Source: Erythrobacter colymbi
Lineage (GTDB): Bacteria; Pseudomonadota; Alphaproteobacteria; Sphingomonadales; Sphingomonadaceae
Assembly: GCF_002155685.1 (NCBI RefSeq)
Contig: NZ_MUYK01000001.1
Coordinates: forward strand, 372,001 to 436,000
Length of the DNA: 64,000 nt
Reading direction: 5' to 3'
Under the pieces are notes generated by a model, which did no database searches, was not told the origin of the DNA, and worked only from the letters and a program-made list of their open reading frames with translations. Both the position numbers and the translations under genes were made by a program. This document shows positions 8,943-17,983 of the stretch, in pieces. Within the stretch, counting starts at the first letter, position 1. Each line of letters opens with the position of its first letter.

Positions 8943-10937
8943 ATGAAACTCCTCAAAGCCTCGCTCGCCGCCGCGCTCGTCGGCGTTTCCGCCATCGGCC
9001 TCGTCACCGCCGGGCCTGCCCCCACACAGGCGCAGGGCAACATCCCGATCGAAGTCTGGGCACTGCGCGATGTCGTCAATGCCGTGCAGATCTCGCCCGA
9101 TGGCAAGCACCTGCTGGTCCACAAGGTCGAAAGCCGCGAGGGTGAATACATCCTCGAGGTCTATGACACGGCCGATCTCTCGAAGCCGCTGCGCCGGCTC
9201 AACGCCGATCCGATGGAGATCGTCAGCGCGCAGTGGGTCAGCAGCGACGTGATCTTCGGCACTGCCTGGCAGGTCAACCGCAAGACCGTGAAGGGCCCGG
9301 AAGAAGACGTGCGCGACTATCGCGCCTATGCATATAGCCTGTCCGCGAACAAGTTCACCGCGGTCGACGGCAACTTCGGGATCGTCAACACGCTTCCCAA
9401 CGATCCCGATCACGTGCTGATTAGCACCGGCAGCGCGATCGCCGATCCGAGCGGCGTGGACCCGCTGCTGTCGTTCCGCCCGCGGTCCTACTACAAGTTC
9501 AACCTCAAGACCGGCACGCGCGAGCTGGTGCTGCGCGGCACGGCGAGAATCCGTTCGGTCGATACGTGGGATGACGAGGGCAACCCGCGCTTCACCCAGA
9601 CGGTCGACGTCGAATCCGGCAAGCTGATTTCCTATTACCGCAAGCCGGGCGATGGCGACTGGACCAAGCTCAACGAGCTTGATCTCAACGATCCCAAGAA
9701 CCTCTACCGCATTCTCGGCGGGTTCGTCGGCATTGCCGGCTTCGATCCCAAGGATCCGAACACGGGTTACCTGATCGACAACCTCAACGGCGACGACAAG
9801 ACGGCGCTCTACGAGTTCGACTTCAACACCGGCAAGGTCGGCAAGAAGCTGTTCCAGGCGCAGGATGCGGATGTGATCGGCATCCAGCGCTCCTCGATCC
9901 CCGGCACCGGCAAGCTGGTCGCGGCGGTCTATCCGGGCGAGAAGTACGAGCGGTACTGGTTCGACGAGGAAGAGAAGGCGCTCTATCAGGCGCTCGAACA
10001 GCAGATCCCTTACGCCTGGCAGGTGTCGATCGCGAGCCGTTCGCTCGATGGCAAGTCGATGGTCGTCACCAACCGCGGGCCGCATGATCCGGGCTCGTTC
10101 TGGCTGGTGAAGGACGGCAAGCTGGCGAAGCTCGGCAGCCGCAACCCGCTGCTCAATCCCGAACAGCTCGCCGATGTGAAGTTCATCCGCTACCCGGCGC
10201 GCGACGGGCTGATGATCCCGGGCTGGATCACGATCCCCAAGGGCAAGCCGCCGTTCCCGCTGATCGTGCAGCACAACGGCGGCCCGCAGGTCAACGGCAT
10301 GGTCGGCTATGACGAGTGGGGCCAGATGCTCGCCAACGCGGGCTACATGGTCTTCCACCCCGACCAGCGCATTTCCACGGGCTGGGGCCAGAAGCACTTC
10401 GACGCGGGCTATGGCGAGCACGGCGGCAAGATGCAGGACGACAAGGACGACGGGGTGCAATACCTCATCGATCAGGGTCTGGTCGATCCGGACCGCGTGG
10501 CGTTCTTCGGCTGGTCATACGGCGGTTATGCCGCGCTCGTTTCGCTCAGCCGCGAGCCGCAGCTTTACCAGTGCGCGATCGCCGGTGCGGCCGTGGCCAA
10601 CCCCGAGAAGCAGTATCTCGGCCGCCGCAACACCGAGTTGAAGGCGCTCGACGAGTGGGAACGCCGCCGCGGCACCATCGGGATCAATCCGATGAACGAG
10701 ATTTCCAAGGTGAACATCCCGCTGCTGATGATCCACGGCAATGTCGACCGCCGCGTGCAGTATTACCACTTCAAGGAATACCAGAAGGCGTTCCAGGCGG
10801 CGGGCAAGACCGGCGAGTTCGTCACGCTCGAAGGGGCGGACCACTTCTACAACACGCTGATGTTCAACCACCAGCAGCAGCTCTACACCAAGATGCTGGA
10901 TTACCTCGCCAACGACTGCGGCCCGGGCGGGCTGTAA
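8943..10937 (+). CDS. S9 family peptidase (prolyl oligopeptidase / acyl-peptide hydrolase type), secreted
   Basis: 664-residue serine peptidase with an N-terminal signal peptide (MKLLKASLAAALVGVSA..., cleavage after about TQA at residue 28-30), so it acts in the periplasm. The N-terminal two thirds fit the beta-propeller that filters short peptides. The alpha/beta hydrolase domain carries the triad: Ser525 in GWSYGGYAAL, Asp602 in HGNVDRRVQ and His634 in GADHFYN. The start at 8943 is chosen for the signal peptide; an in-frame start further upstream would bury it, and the ribosome site is weak either way. It stands between its own terminator (10959-10992) and that of TBDR1. A periplasmic peptidase next to a TBDR suggests imported or trimmed peptides; this is inference. 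Confidence 0.92.
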   Translation: MKLLKASLAAALVGVSAIGLVTAGPAPTQAQGNIPIEVWALRDVVNAVQISPDGKHLLVHKVESREGEYILEVYDTADLSKPLRRLNADPMEIVSAQWVSSDVIFGTAWQVNRKTVKGPEEDVRDYRAYAYSLSANKFTAVDGNFGIVNTLPNDPDHVLISTGSAIADPSGVDPLLSFRPRSYYKFNLKTGTRELVLRGTARIRSVDTWDDEGNPRFTQTVDVESGKLISYYRKPGDGDWTKLNELDLNDPKNLYRILGGFVGIAGFDPKDPNTGYLIDNLNGDDKTALYEFDFNTGKVGKKLFQAQDADVIGIQRSSIPGTGKLVAAVYPGEKYERYWFDEEEKALYQALEQQIPYAWQVSIASRSLDGKSMVVTNRGPHDPGSFWLVKDGKLAKLGSRNPLLNPEQLADVKFIRYPARDGLMIPGWITIPKGKPPFPLIVQHNGGPQVNGMVGYDEWGQMLANAGYMVFHPDQRISTGWGQKHFDAGYGEHGGKMQDDKDDGVQYLIDQGLVDPDRVAFFGWSYGGYAALVSLSREPQLYQCAIAGAAVANPEKQYLGRRNTELKALDEWERRRGTIGINPMNEISKVNIPLLMIHGNVDRRVQYYHFKEYQKAFQAAGKTGEFVTLEGADHFYNTLMFNHQQQLYTKMLDYLANDCGPGGL

Positions 10938-10958
10938 GGCGCGCGAGCCTCAAACGCA

Positions 10959-10992
10959 CGAAGGGCCCGGTCAGCGATGACCGGGCCCTTTG
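10959..10992. terminator. Bidirectional terminator between S9 peptidase and small secreted protein
   Basis: Perfect 13-base stem AAGGGCCCGGTCA (10961-10973) / TGACCGGGCCCTT (10978-10990) with a GCGA tetraloop. The outer A/T pairs give a short T-run on both strands, fitting the convergent genes on either side. Confidence 0.8.
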
Positions 10993-11024
10993 CTTCTTAC
11001 AGCGGGTCGGCGAGCGCTGCCCTG

Positions 11025-11597
11025 TCAGAGCACGCGCCGGCCCTTGACCCCGATCGCGCCGTTGATGCGGATGAAGTAGTAGCCGAGCGAGGCCTTCTTG
11101 AAGACGACCTTATCCCCTGCCGCAAACGGCGCCAGCTTGCGCGGCGGATTGTTGATCTCCCACACGGCACCCTCGGCTGTGGTGAACCGCCATGTCGCAG
11201 GGCCCGTCTGGCGGCCGCTGGCAATCGTGGTCTCGAAGAGGTCGGATGCTTCCTCCTTGTCCTTCGGATCGGGCTTGAGCAGGTCTGTTTCGGGCAGGGT
11301 CAGACCGAACAGCTGGCGGCGCGTCCGGCGCACTTCCTCGCGGTCGACCAGCTTCACGTCGCCCGCTTCGACTGCCCCGATGAGAGTGCCGACATTCGAA
11401 TCGTAGCATGCCGCCCGGGCCGCCACATCGGTGATCGCGCGGCACCCGCGCAAATCGTCGAGCAGTCGCGCAGAGCCGGGCCAGCCGATCTGCTGCGCGA
11501 TCGCGGCGGCGCCGAAAGCTGCCGCCAGTCCGGCCGCCGCGAGGGTTCTGGGTCGGACAGATTTGCCGGCTCGGCGGCTATGCTGGGCGGGGCTCAT
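11025..11597 (-). CDS. Small secreted protein of unknown function, paralogue 1 (LFG-motif family)
   Basis: 190 residues with a basic N-terminus and an Ala-rich hydrophobic segment (about 18-36), a likely signal peptide or anchor. The start at 11597 follows AAGGAGAT at good spacing; upstream in-frame codons lack one. I do not recognise a named function. It is clearly paralogous to the protein at 17339-17890. Both have a Cys pair region (GCRAI...ACYD here, ACQGK...ACYD there), 'VDREEVRRTRRQLFGLTLP' versus 'VDRAEVRDTRRKLFGFSLP', a TTAEGA-W motif and the ending GVKGRRV. Both copies sit beside TBDRs. It is divergent from TBDR2 with a 277-base shared upstream region. A periplasmic accessory role is inference. 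Confidence 0.85.
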   Translation of the reverse strand: MSPAQHSRRAGKSVRPRTLAAAGLAAAFGAAAIAQQIGWPGSARLLDDLRGCRAITDVAARAACYDSNVGTLIGAVEAGDVKLVDREEVRRTRRQLFGLTLPETDLLKPDPKDKEEASDLFETTIASGRQTGPATWRFTTAEGAVWEINNPPRKLAPFAAGDKVVFKKASLGYYFIRINGAIGVKGRRVL

Positions 11598-11664
11598 GCC
11601 TATCTCCTTGAACAAAGTGCCATATTGCAAGCCGTTATCACAGGTCGGCAACATATGCTAAAAG

Positions 11665-11709
11665 TTGCAGATATATCACAAATCTGCGGATCCTTGCAGA
11701 TATAACACA
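11665..11709. promoter_or_regulatory. Tandem TTGCAGATATA elements upstream of TBDR2
   Basis: TTGCAGATATATCACA (11665-11680) and TTGCAGATATAACACA (11694-11709) are direct repeats 29 bases apart that differ at one position. A related element, TTGCAGATATAATACA, occurs on the minus strand upstream of TBDR3 (24761-24776). The 29-base spacing is close to three helical turns. A shared regulator binding site is likely; no regulator is identifiable in the window. The region also separates TBDR2 from the divergent small secreted protein gene. Confidence 0.55.
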
Positions 11710-11874
11710 CTGATATACGGGCAGAGCCTAAAGTCACTGTATCTGTTCTGCAACATAACTAAGGTAAGTGTCACTGGTCGGCAACCTGCCGATTGCAGCC
11801 GGGAATGCGATTGTCTTAAGCGCCGCGTCTCATGCCACGGGCATTTCGTCCGTGGGTTGAAAGGGGACCCGCAA

Positions 11875-14835
11875 ATGCAACGCTTCCAGAAAGCTTCGCT
11901 GCTCGCCGGGACGATCATGGCAGGCGCCATGTTCGCGACGCCGGCTTTCGCTCAGTCCGAAGACGTGACGAGCACCGCTGAAGAAACCACCGAATCCACC
12001 GCCATCATCGTCACCGGTTCGCGCATTCAGCGCACCGACCTCAACTCGACGAGCCCGGTCACCGTGGTCTCGCCCGAGGAATTCCGTCTGACCGGTGCGG
12101 TCAACGTCGAGCAGGTGCTGAACACCCTGCCGCAGGTCCTTCCGGGCGTCACCGGCTTCTCGAACAACCCCGGCAACGGCGCGGTTACCCTCAACCTGCG
12201 CAACCTCGGCGCCACCCGCACCCTGGTGCTGGTCAACGGCCGCCGCTGGATGTTCTACGATACCAACCAGATCGTCGACCTCAACACCATCCCGCAGTTC
12301 CTGCTGGGCGGCGTGGAAGTCGTGACCGGCGGTGCCTCGGCCGTTTACGGCTCGGACGCGGTTGCCGGCGTCGTCAACTTCAAGCTGCGTGACATCGAAG
12401 GCCTCGAGTTCGGCGGCAGCTACTCGCTGACCGACCGCGGCGATGCGGCCCGCTACCAGTTCAACGCCGCCATCGGTGCCTCGTTCGACGACGGCCGCGG
12501 TGCGGTGACCATGTTCGCCAACTACACCCGCCGCAAGCCCGTGTTCCAGGATGCGCGCGTGTTCTCCGAGCGTGCGGCTGGCGACGGCTGTATCGTTCCG
12601 GGCAGCACCGGCCGTGGTAACATCGGCACCCCGTTCCCGAGCGGCATCGCCGTTGGCACCTGCATCGCGCGCGGCGGTGAACTCGGCTTCGTGCCGCAGG
12701 GCTCCGCGACCACGCCGACCGGTACCTTCAACGCCGGCCCGACGGGCGCCCAGTCGACCTACATCTTCAATCCCAGCGGCGGCGGCTCGCGCCTGTTCCA
12801 GGATCCGGCCGACCTCTACAACTTCGCGCCGGACAACTACCTGCAGCTTCCGCAAGAGCGTTACCTGATCGGCGCCTATGGCCACTACGAGTTCACCGAC
12901 GGCATCGAAGCCTATTCGGAACTCTCGTTCGTCCGTAACGACGTTGCCACCGAACTGGCTCCGACCCCGGCGGGCGTTTCGGCGCCGCTGTTCGTCAACA
13001 GCCCGTTCTTCAACGACCAGACCCGCGCTCTGCTCAACCAGAACCCGGCTGACGCGACCCGCGGCTCGCTGTATCGCACCACCCAGGTGAACTTCCGCTT
13101 CCAGGACATCGGTTCGCGCAACTCGGACTTCAACCGTGAAGCCTTCCGCGTGCTCGGCGGTATTCGCGGCGGGATCACCGACAACATCAACTTCGATGCG
13201 TACTACTCGTACTCGCGCACGACCAACACCAACATCCAGCAGGGCAACATCTCGCGCAGCCGTTTCATCAACGCGCTGACTGTCGAGTTCGTGCCGGGCA
13301 GCACCACCCAGCTGCGCTGCGCGGATGCGGCGGCGCGTTCGGCGGGCTGCGTTCCGCTCAACATCTTCGGGAACGGCCTCGCCGACCCGGCGGCGCTGCG
13401 CTACCTCGCCATCCAGGCGACCAACATCACCACCTCGGACATGAAGAACGCGGTTGCCAGCGTCAGCGGCACCCTGTTCAACCTCGGCCTGGGTGCGGAT
13501 GACGTCGGCTTCGCGCTGGGCGGGGAATACCGTGCGGTGAGCTCGGAGTTTATCCCCGACACCTTCCTTGCCTCGGGCGACGTGCTCGGCTTCAACGCCG
13601 GTCTGCCGACCAAGGGTGGCTACAACGTCAAGGAAGTTTTCGGCGAAGTCCGCGTTCCGGTGCTCGAAGACAACATCGTGCACGCGCTCGAAGTCAACGG
13701 TGCCTTCCGTTACTCGGACTACTCGCTGGCCCGCGTCGGCGGCAACTGGACCTACAACTTCGGCGGCGAATTCGCGCCGATCCGCGGCATCCGCTTCCGC
13801 GGCCAGTACTCGCGTGCGGTGCGTGCACCGAACGTGCAGGACCTGTTCGGCGGTGCTTCGACCGGCTTCCCGGCCGCTACCGATCCGTGCTCGGATCGTG
13901 GTCCGGTGGCCGAGCGTACGGCCGCTCTGCGCCAGTTCTGCATCGACTCGGGTGTGCCGTCGACGGCAGTCTTCACCCGTGCCGTGCAGCCCAACGCGCA
14001 GATCCAGGCCGACTTCGGCGGCAACCCCAACGTTGGTGAAGAAACCTCCGACACCTACACCGTGGGTGTGGTGATCCAGCCGGGCTTCATCCCCCGCCTG
14101 AACATCACCGCAGACTACTTCAACATCCGCGTTGAAGACACCATCAACACCCGTCTGGGCGGTCTGGCCAGCGCTCTGTCGCTGTGCTTCAACACCGTGC
14201 AGAACCTGCAGGATCCGGCGTGCTCGGCCTTTGTCGGCAAGCGTAACACCGGCACCGGCGCGCTCGGTCTCAACTCGGGCGGTCTTAACCCGTCGCTGGT
14301 TCAGGACAACGTCGGCCTGCTCGAAACCTCGGGCATCGACTTCCAGGTCGACTACACCCTGCCGCTCTTCAACGGCGAACTGGGCCTGTTCTACCTGGGC
14401 ACCTGGCTCGACAAGTATCGCAACACCCCGGTGGCCCTGCTGCCGCTGCGCGAGAACATCGTCGAGGGCACCTACGGCCTGCCGGAATACCGCCACAACG
14501 TGCGTGTCACCTACACGCAGGGTCCGGCGCTGTTCTCGGTGCGCTGGCGCTATGAAGGTCCGACCGAGGACTTCCGCGTCCAGAACACCTTCAGCGGCAA
14601 CGACCGTATCCCGAACAACGCGCTTCCGCTGCGTTCGATCGGTGCATGGAACTACTTCGACCTCTCGCTCGGCTTCGATGTCGACGAGCGTCTGACGATC
14701 AACGCCGGCGTGAACAACCTGTTCGACAAGCAGCCCCCGGTTCTGGGTGCGCAGGCCGAACAGGGCAATACCCTGCCGAGCTTCTTCGACGTGCTCGGTC
14801 GCGACTTCTTCATCGGGGCGAACTTCCGCTTCTGA
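11875..14835 (+). CDS. TonB-dependent receptor (TBDR2), 986 aa
   Basis: Outer-membrane TonB-dependent transporter. The ATG at 11875 follows AAGGGGA and gives the signal peptide MQRFQKASLLAGTIMAGAMF...PAFA-Q. A Glu/Thr-rich linker precedes the plug: 'IIVTGSRIQRTDLNSTSPV' near residues 43-61 and 'LVLVNGRRWMFYD' near 119-131. The barrel ends in 'FIGANFRF' with terminal Phe. It is closely related in plug architecture to TBDR3 (both have NTLPQ/NSLPQ followed by NLR-LG--RTLVLVNGRR). The direct-repeat TTGCAGATATA elements lie 165-210 bases upstream. It is convergent with the oxygenase operon, with a terminator between. Ligand unknown. Confidence 0.95.
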   Translation: MQRFQKASLLAGTIMAGAMFATPAFAQSEDVTSTAEETTESTAIIVTGSRIQRTDLNSTSPVTVVSPEEFRLTGAVNVEQVLNTLPQVLPGVTGFSNNPGNGAVTLNLRNLGATRTLVLVNGRRWMFYDTNQIVDLNTIPQFLLGGVEVVTGGASAVYGSDAVAGVVNFKLRDIEGLEFGGSYSLTDRGDAARYQFNAAIGASFDDGRGAVTMFANYTRRKPVFQDARVFSERAAGDGCIVPGSTGRGNIGTPFPSGIAVGTCIARGGELGFVPQGSATTPTGTFNAGPTGAQSTYIFNPSGGGSRLFQDPADLYNFAPDNYLQLPQERYLIGAYGHYEFTDGIEAYSELSFVRNDVATELAPTPAGVSAPLFVNSPFFNDQTRALLNQNPADATRGSLYRTTQVNFRFQDIGSRNSDFNREAFRVLGGIRGGITDNINFDAYYSYSRTTNTNIQQGNISRSRFINALTVEFVPGSTTQLRCADAAARSAGCVPLNIFGNGLADPAALRYLAIQATNITTSDMKNAVASVSGTLFNLGLGADDVGFALGGEYRAVSSEFIPDTFLASGDVLGFNAGLPTKGGYNVKEVFGEVRVPVLEDNIVHALEVNGAFRYSDYSLARVGGNWTYNFGGEFAPIRGIRFRGQYSRAVRAPNVQDLFGGASTGFPAATDPCSDRGPVAERTAALRQFCIDSGVPSTAVFTRAVQPNAQIQADFGGNPNVGEETSDTYTVGVVIQPGFIPRLNITADYFNIRVEDTINTRLGGLASALSLCFNTVQNLQDPACSAFVGKRNTGTGALGLNSGGLNPSLVQDNVGLLETSGIDFQVDYTLPLFNGELGLFYLGTWLDKYRNTPVALLPLRENIVEGTYGLPEYRHNVRVTYTQGPALFSVRWRYEGPTEDFRVQNTFSGNDRIPNNALPLRSIGAWNYFDLSLGFDVDERLTINAGVNNLFDKQPPVLGAQAEQGNTLPSFFDVLGRDFFIGANFRF

Positions 14836-14858
14836 TCCCGATCAGGAAACAGAAAACG

Positions 14859-14892
14859 GGGCGGCGGGTTTTCGGACCTGCCGCCCTTTTTC
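14859..14892. terminator. Terminator between TBDR2 and the TPR/2OG oxygenase
   Basis: An 11-base stem GGGCGGCGGGT (14859-14869) / ACCTGCCGCCC (14876-14886, one G-T pair) followed by TTTTTC. On the minus strand the stem is followed by CGTTTTC, so it may work in both directions. Confidence 0.82.
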
Positions 14893-14909
14893 TTTGCCGG
14901 TCGGGAAAG

Positions 14910-16586
14910 TCAGGCCACCGAGCCGACGTCGAACGCGACGGTCATGCGCCGCCCGCGCGTGATCGGGCGGGTGCCGTGGTAGAGCGTGCTCGGAAAAAGG
15001 ACGAGCGTGCCAGCCTCGGGCCGCACGGAGTGGAGCGCGCCGAGACCTGGCGCGAGCCCCGCCGGGGGACTGCCCAGTTCGAGCCACCCCGGACCGCCGG
15101 GGGCTTCGACCTCCTCGGGCACCAGCCAGTAACTTGCCGAGGACAGCAGCCCGCGCGGGTGGATGTGCGCGGCGTGGTGCCCTTCGCCATCGAGCAGGAT
15201 CGACCAGCTGCCGCAGATCGTCCAGGGATCGTCCCGCCGAGCCAGCAGCGGGTGGCCGGCATCGCGGGCGGGCAGACCGGCGCGATACTCTGCCATCGCT
15301 TCGTGGAGCGCCGCTTCCAGCCGCGCCAGCTCCGGCTCGGCCCGCGCGAAGAGTGCGCCTCTGGTCTGGCTGCCGTGCTTGACCGACTGCCCGATCGGCA
15401 TGGCGGAATGGCGGTGAATGTCGAGCAGCAGGGCGGTGATCGTCTCGCGCTCGGTGGTGGTCAGGGGCAGGGCGATCTGCCGCACCAGCCCGTCCTGACC
15501 ATGCAGCCACCCATGCCGCGCGTCGCCCGTCATGCGCCAGCCGAGATCGCTGAGCGCCCAGGCGGCGACATCGCCGGGGCGATCGACACGCACCTTTGCC
15601 AGCTCCGCCTCGGCACGTGCCGGCTCCCCGAGCCGCAGCCAGTTCCGCCCGCGCGCCGTTGCCCAGTCCGGCGAGGAAAGCGCGGCGAATTGCTCCAGCA
15701 CGGCCTGCGCCTCGTGCGCGGCGCCCGCCTCGCCAAGCGCAACGGCTTGCGCCAGCGCAAGGTTCGCATCCTCCGGCCACACAGTCCGCGCCCGCGCGAG
15801 CGTGGCGGCGCTTTCGCCGTGCCGGTCGACCCCTTCGAGCGTCTCGCTCCATGCCAGCCACACGGGAGGGCCGGCGCCCTGCATCGCCGCCACGGTTTCG
15901 AAATGGTCGGCAAAACGCTCGCGCTCACCCGCCGCCCAGCGCAGCTCGGCATGGAGCTTCAGGCCGTCAGTCCAGCCGGGCACGTGGGTGACGAGCGTGG
16001 TCGTGCACTCCAGCGCCTCGCCCATCCGGCCCTCTAGCGCAAGCGCCTGCGCATAGTCGAACAGCAGAGCGGGGTCGCCGGGGTTGAGGGTGAGGGCAGT
16101 CTCGGCCAGCGCCACCGCCTGCGGATCGCAGCGTTCGAGCGCGAGCCTTGCACGGCTTCGGGCGGTGCGCGGCCCCGACGGATCGAGCGCCACCGCGCGC
16201 GCCATGCTGGCCGCCGCGTCGCCATAGCGGCCCGCCTGCCGCTCGCTGTCGGCCCGCACCCGCCAGTAGCCCGGATTGCCCTGCGCCGCGCATTCGAGCG
16301 GAGCCAGCAGCGCCGCCGCGCGTGCCGGCTGCCCGAGCCGCCCGAGCGCGATCGCGGCGTTGACCCCGGCCTCGACCAGTCCCGCATCAAGCGCCAGTGC
16401 CGTCTCGAACAGTGCAAGCGCCTGCTCGATCCGGCCGGCCTTGAAGTGGAAATTCCCCGCGCTGTTGGCGAGCCGCGCGTCCTGCGGATAGTCCGCAAGG
16501 CCCCTCTCGTAGAGCGCCGCCGCCTCGCCATCGCGCCCTTGCGCCGCGAGCGCGCTCGCCTGCTGGGCGATCAACTGCGCGCTCAT
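14910..16586 (-). CDS. TPR-repeat protein with C-terminal 2OG-Fe(II) oxygenase domain (copy 1)
   Basis: 558 residues. Residues 1 to about 330 are tetratricopeptide-like helical repeats (Ala/Leu-rich, e.g. 'ALFETALALDAGLVEAGVN'). The C-terminal 200 residues form a double-stranded beta-helix oxygenase of the putative 2OG-FeII_Oxy type. 'HIHPRG' places His474 and His476 as metal-ligand candidates. 'LYHGTRP' supplies the distal His537, and Arg at about 547 in 'RRMTVAFD' would bind the 2-oxoglutarate carboxylate. It shares these features with the protein at 19859-21379. It is cytoplasmic (no signal). It is last in a minus-strand series after the P4H-like oxygenase (19-base gap). The start is the ATG at 16586; a GTG two codons earlier is possible. 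Likely substrate is a protein or peptide brought by the TPRs; this is inference. Confidence 0.85.
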   Translation of the reverse strand: MSAQLIAQQASALAAQGRDGEAAALYERGLADYPQDARLANSAGNFHFKAGRIEQALALFETALALDAGLVEAGVNAAIALGRLGQPARAAALLAPLECAAQGNPGYWRVRADSERQAGRYGDAAASMARAVALDPSGPRTARSRARLALERCDPQAVALAETALTLNPGDPALLFDYAQALALEGRMGEALECTTTLVTHVPGWTDGLKLHAELRWAAGERERFADHFETVAAMQGAGPPVWLAWSETLEGVDRHGESAATLARARTVWPEDANLALAQAVALGEAGAAHEAQAVLEQFAALSSPDWATARGRNWLRLGEPARAEAELAKVRVDRPGDVAAWALSDLGWRMTGDARHGWLHGQDGLVRQIALPLTTTERETITALLLDIHRHSAMPIGQSVKHGSQTRGALFARAEPELARLEAALHEAMAEYRAGLPARDAGHPLLARRDDPWTICGSWSILLDGEGHHAAHIHPRGLLSSASYWLVPEEVEAPGGPGWLELGSPPAGLAPGLGALHSVRPEAGTLVLFPSTLYHGTRPITRGRRMTVAFDVGSVA

Positions 16587-16605
16587 TGCCACCGCCCCGC
16601 CGGGC

Positions 16606-17334
16606 TCATCGGCTGCGCAGCCACCCGGTCACCGCCATCCGCCCGATCGGCGCGAAGGGCGGGACATAGCTGACGAGGTGTGGTTGCGGCACGCGGAACA
16701 GGTTGAGCGCGTTGAAGCGCGGGCGGAAGCCTTCGACGACGTCGCCCTCCTCGTCGAGAAACAGGAGGTAGCCGCCCCAGTCCGGATGCCAGTCGTCGCG
16801 CGCGAGGTTGAGGACGTAGGCGACCTCCCAGCCTTCCGCGACATGGCTGTCATTGTGGCGGCCGAGATAGTGGCCGGGAGCAAACAAGGTCGCCTGTCCG
16901 TCGGCCTTGAGCAGTTCCAGCCCCGTTACCGCGCGCACCATATCGAGGAACTCGGGGGTGTTGAGGTGTTCGAGCAGCACCTCGTGCGCGCCGCCCGGGT
17001 CCCAGCCTTCGCGCATCGCCTCGAGCATCGGATAGTGGGCAAAGCGGAAACCGTATTCGCCGCGTGCGGAATGCTGTTCGGCATTGCGCGAGGCCTGCTG
17101 GAGCCCCTGCTGGCCCTGCGGCGTGCGGGTTTTCGCGCCGCTGAAGCTCTCAGGTCTGGCCGCACCCGCGCCCACCGCCATGCCCCAGTCGGTGCCGCGG
17201 GCGAGCACCATCTGGAGCTCGGCGGCGCTCTCCGGCGTCAGCACGTCGCGCAGCTGCACGCGGCCCGTTGCCGCGAAGCGCGCGGCGTGGGCGGCGACAT
17301 CGAGCGCCGGGTTGAGTTCGAACAGCGTCTTCAC
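16606..17334 (-). CDS. 2OG-Fe(II) oxygenase, prolyl-4-hydroxylase-like
   Basis: 242 residues. A non-haem iron dioxygenase using 2-oxoglutarate and O2. The metal triad is readable: His160-x-Asp162 in 'GRHNDSH' and distal His219 in 'QPHLVSYV', with Arg in 'GRMAVTGWL' for 2OG. The spacing and the 'GGYLLFLDEEG' strand fit the bacterial proline 4-hydroxylase/Tpa1-like family, which hydroxylates Pro residues in proteins. The GTG at 17334 is the start, four bases after the stop of the small secreted protein gene, indicating translational coupling. No signal peptide. The substrate is unknown; neighbours are two TPR/2OG proteins and a sulfotransferase. Confidence 0.85.
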   Translation of the reverse strand: MKTLFELNPALDVAAHAARFAATGRVQLRDVLTPESAAELQMVLARGTDWGMAVGAGAARPESFSGAKTRTPQGQQGLQQASRNAEQHSARGEYGFRFAHYPMLEAMREGWDPGGAHEVLLEHLNTPEFLDMVRAVTGLELLKADGQATLFAPGHYLGRHNDSHVAEGWEVAYVLNLARDDWHPDWGGYLLFLDEEGDVVEGFRPRFNALNLFRVPQPHLVSYVPPFAPIGRMAVTGWLRSR

Positions 17335-17338
17335 CGGG

Positions 17339-17890
17339 TCACTTCACCCGCCGCCCCTTGACGCCCTTCTGGCCGTCGATGCGGAGGAAATAGCTGCTGA
17401 GCGCGCCGCTCTTGATTTCGAGGGACTGGCCGACTTTGGGCTTCATCAGCCGCGCGGGCATTTCGTCGAGCTGCCAGTCGGCCCCTTCGGCGGTGGTGAT
17501 GACCAGCTTGCCGCTGACATAGCGCACGCTGGCGACGGTGGTCTGGAGCGTGGTGAACTCTTCCTCTTCCTCGGCATCGGGCTTGTCGCCCTTGCGGCCG
17601 AAGATGCCGAGATCGGGGAGGGAAAAGCCGAAAAGCTTGCGCCGCGTGTCGCGCACTTCGGCGCGGTCGACCACGCGCACCTCGCCCTCGGAGCTGGCCG
17701 AGACCATCGCGGCGACCGCGGTGTCGTAGCAGGCGAGGCGTTCGGCATCGTTGATCTTGCCCTGACAGGCGCGCAGCGCGGCGACATAGGCGCTCTCGCC
17801 CTTCGCGTCCTCGGCGGAGAGCGGGGCGGCGGTGGCGGCAAGCGCGGTCAGCACCAGCGGTGCGGCAAGGGCGGCACGGATACGGGTCAT
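17339..17890 (-). CDS. Small secreted protein of unknown function, paralogue 2 (LFG-motif family)
   Basis: 183 residues with a clear signal peptide (MTRIRAALAAPLVLTALAATA, cleavage near PLSA-ED). Mature part: paired Cys around 'ACQGKINDAERLACYD', then 'VDRAEVRDTRRKLFGFSLP', an acidic run EEEEE, a TTAEGADW motif, and the ending 'GVKGRRVK'. These match paralogue 1 at 11025-11597 in order and spacing. I chose the ATG at 17890 because GAGGGGAG ends nine bases before it, whereas it abuts the in-frame ATG at 17899. It is coupled to the downstream P4H-like oxygenase gene. Function not recognised. Periplasmic location next to TBDR genes suggests an accessory to outer-membrane uptake. Confidence 0.83.
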   Translation of the reverse strand: MTRIRAALAAPLVLTALAATAAPLSAEDAKGESAYVAALRACQGKINDAERLACYDTAVAAMVSASSEGEVRVVDRAEVRDTRRKLFGFSLPDLGIFGRKGDKPDAEEEEEFTTLQTTVASVRYVSGKLVITTAEGADWQLDEMPARLMKPKVGQSLEIKSGALSSYFLRIDGQKGVKGRRVK

Positions 17891-17983
17891 CTTGGTCATC
17901 TCCCCTCACGCAGGGCCGCAGCCCTGTCTTCCGCTCCGTCAATTACGCGGGCGAGGGCCGCGTTGCAAACCCCTGCACACGTG

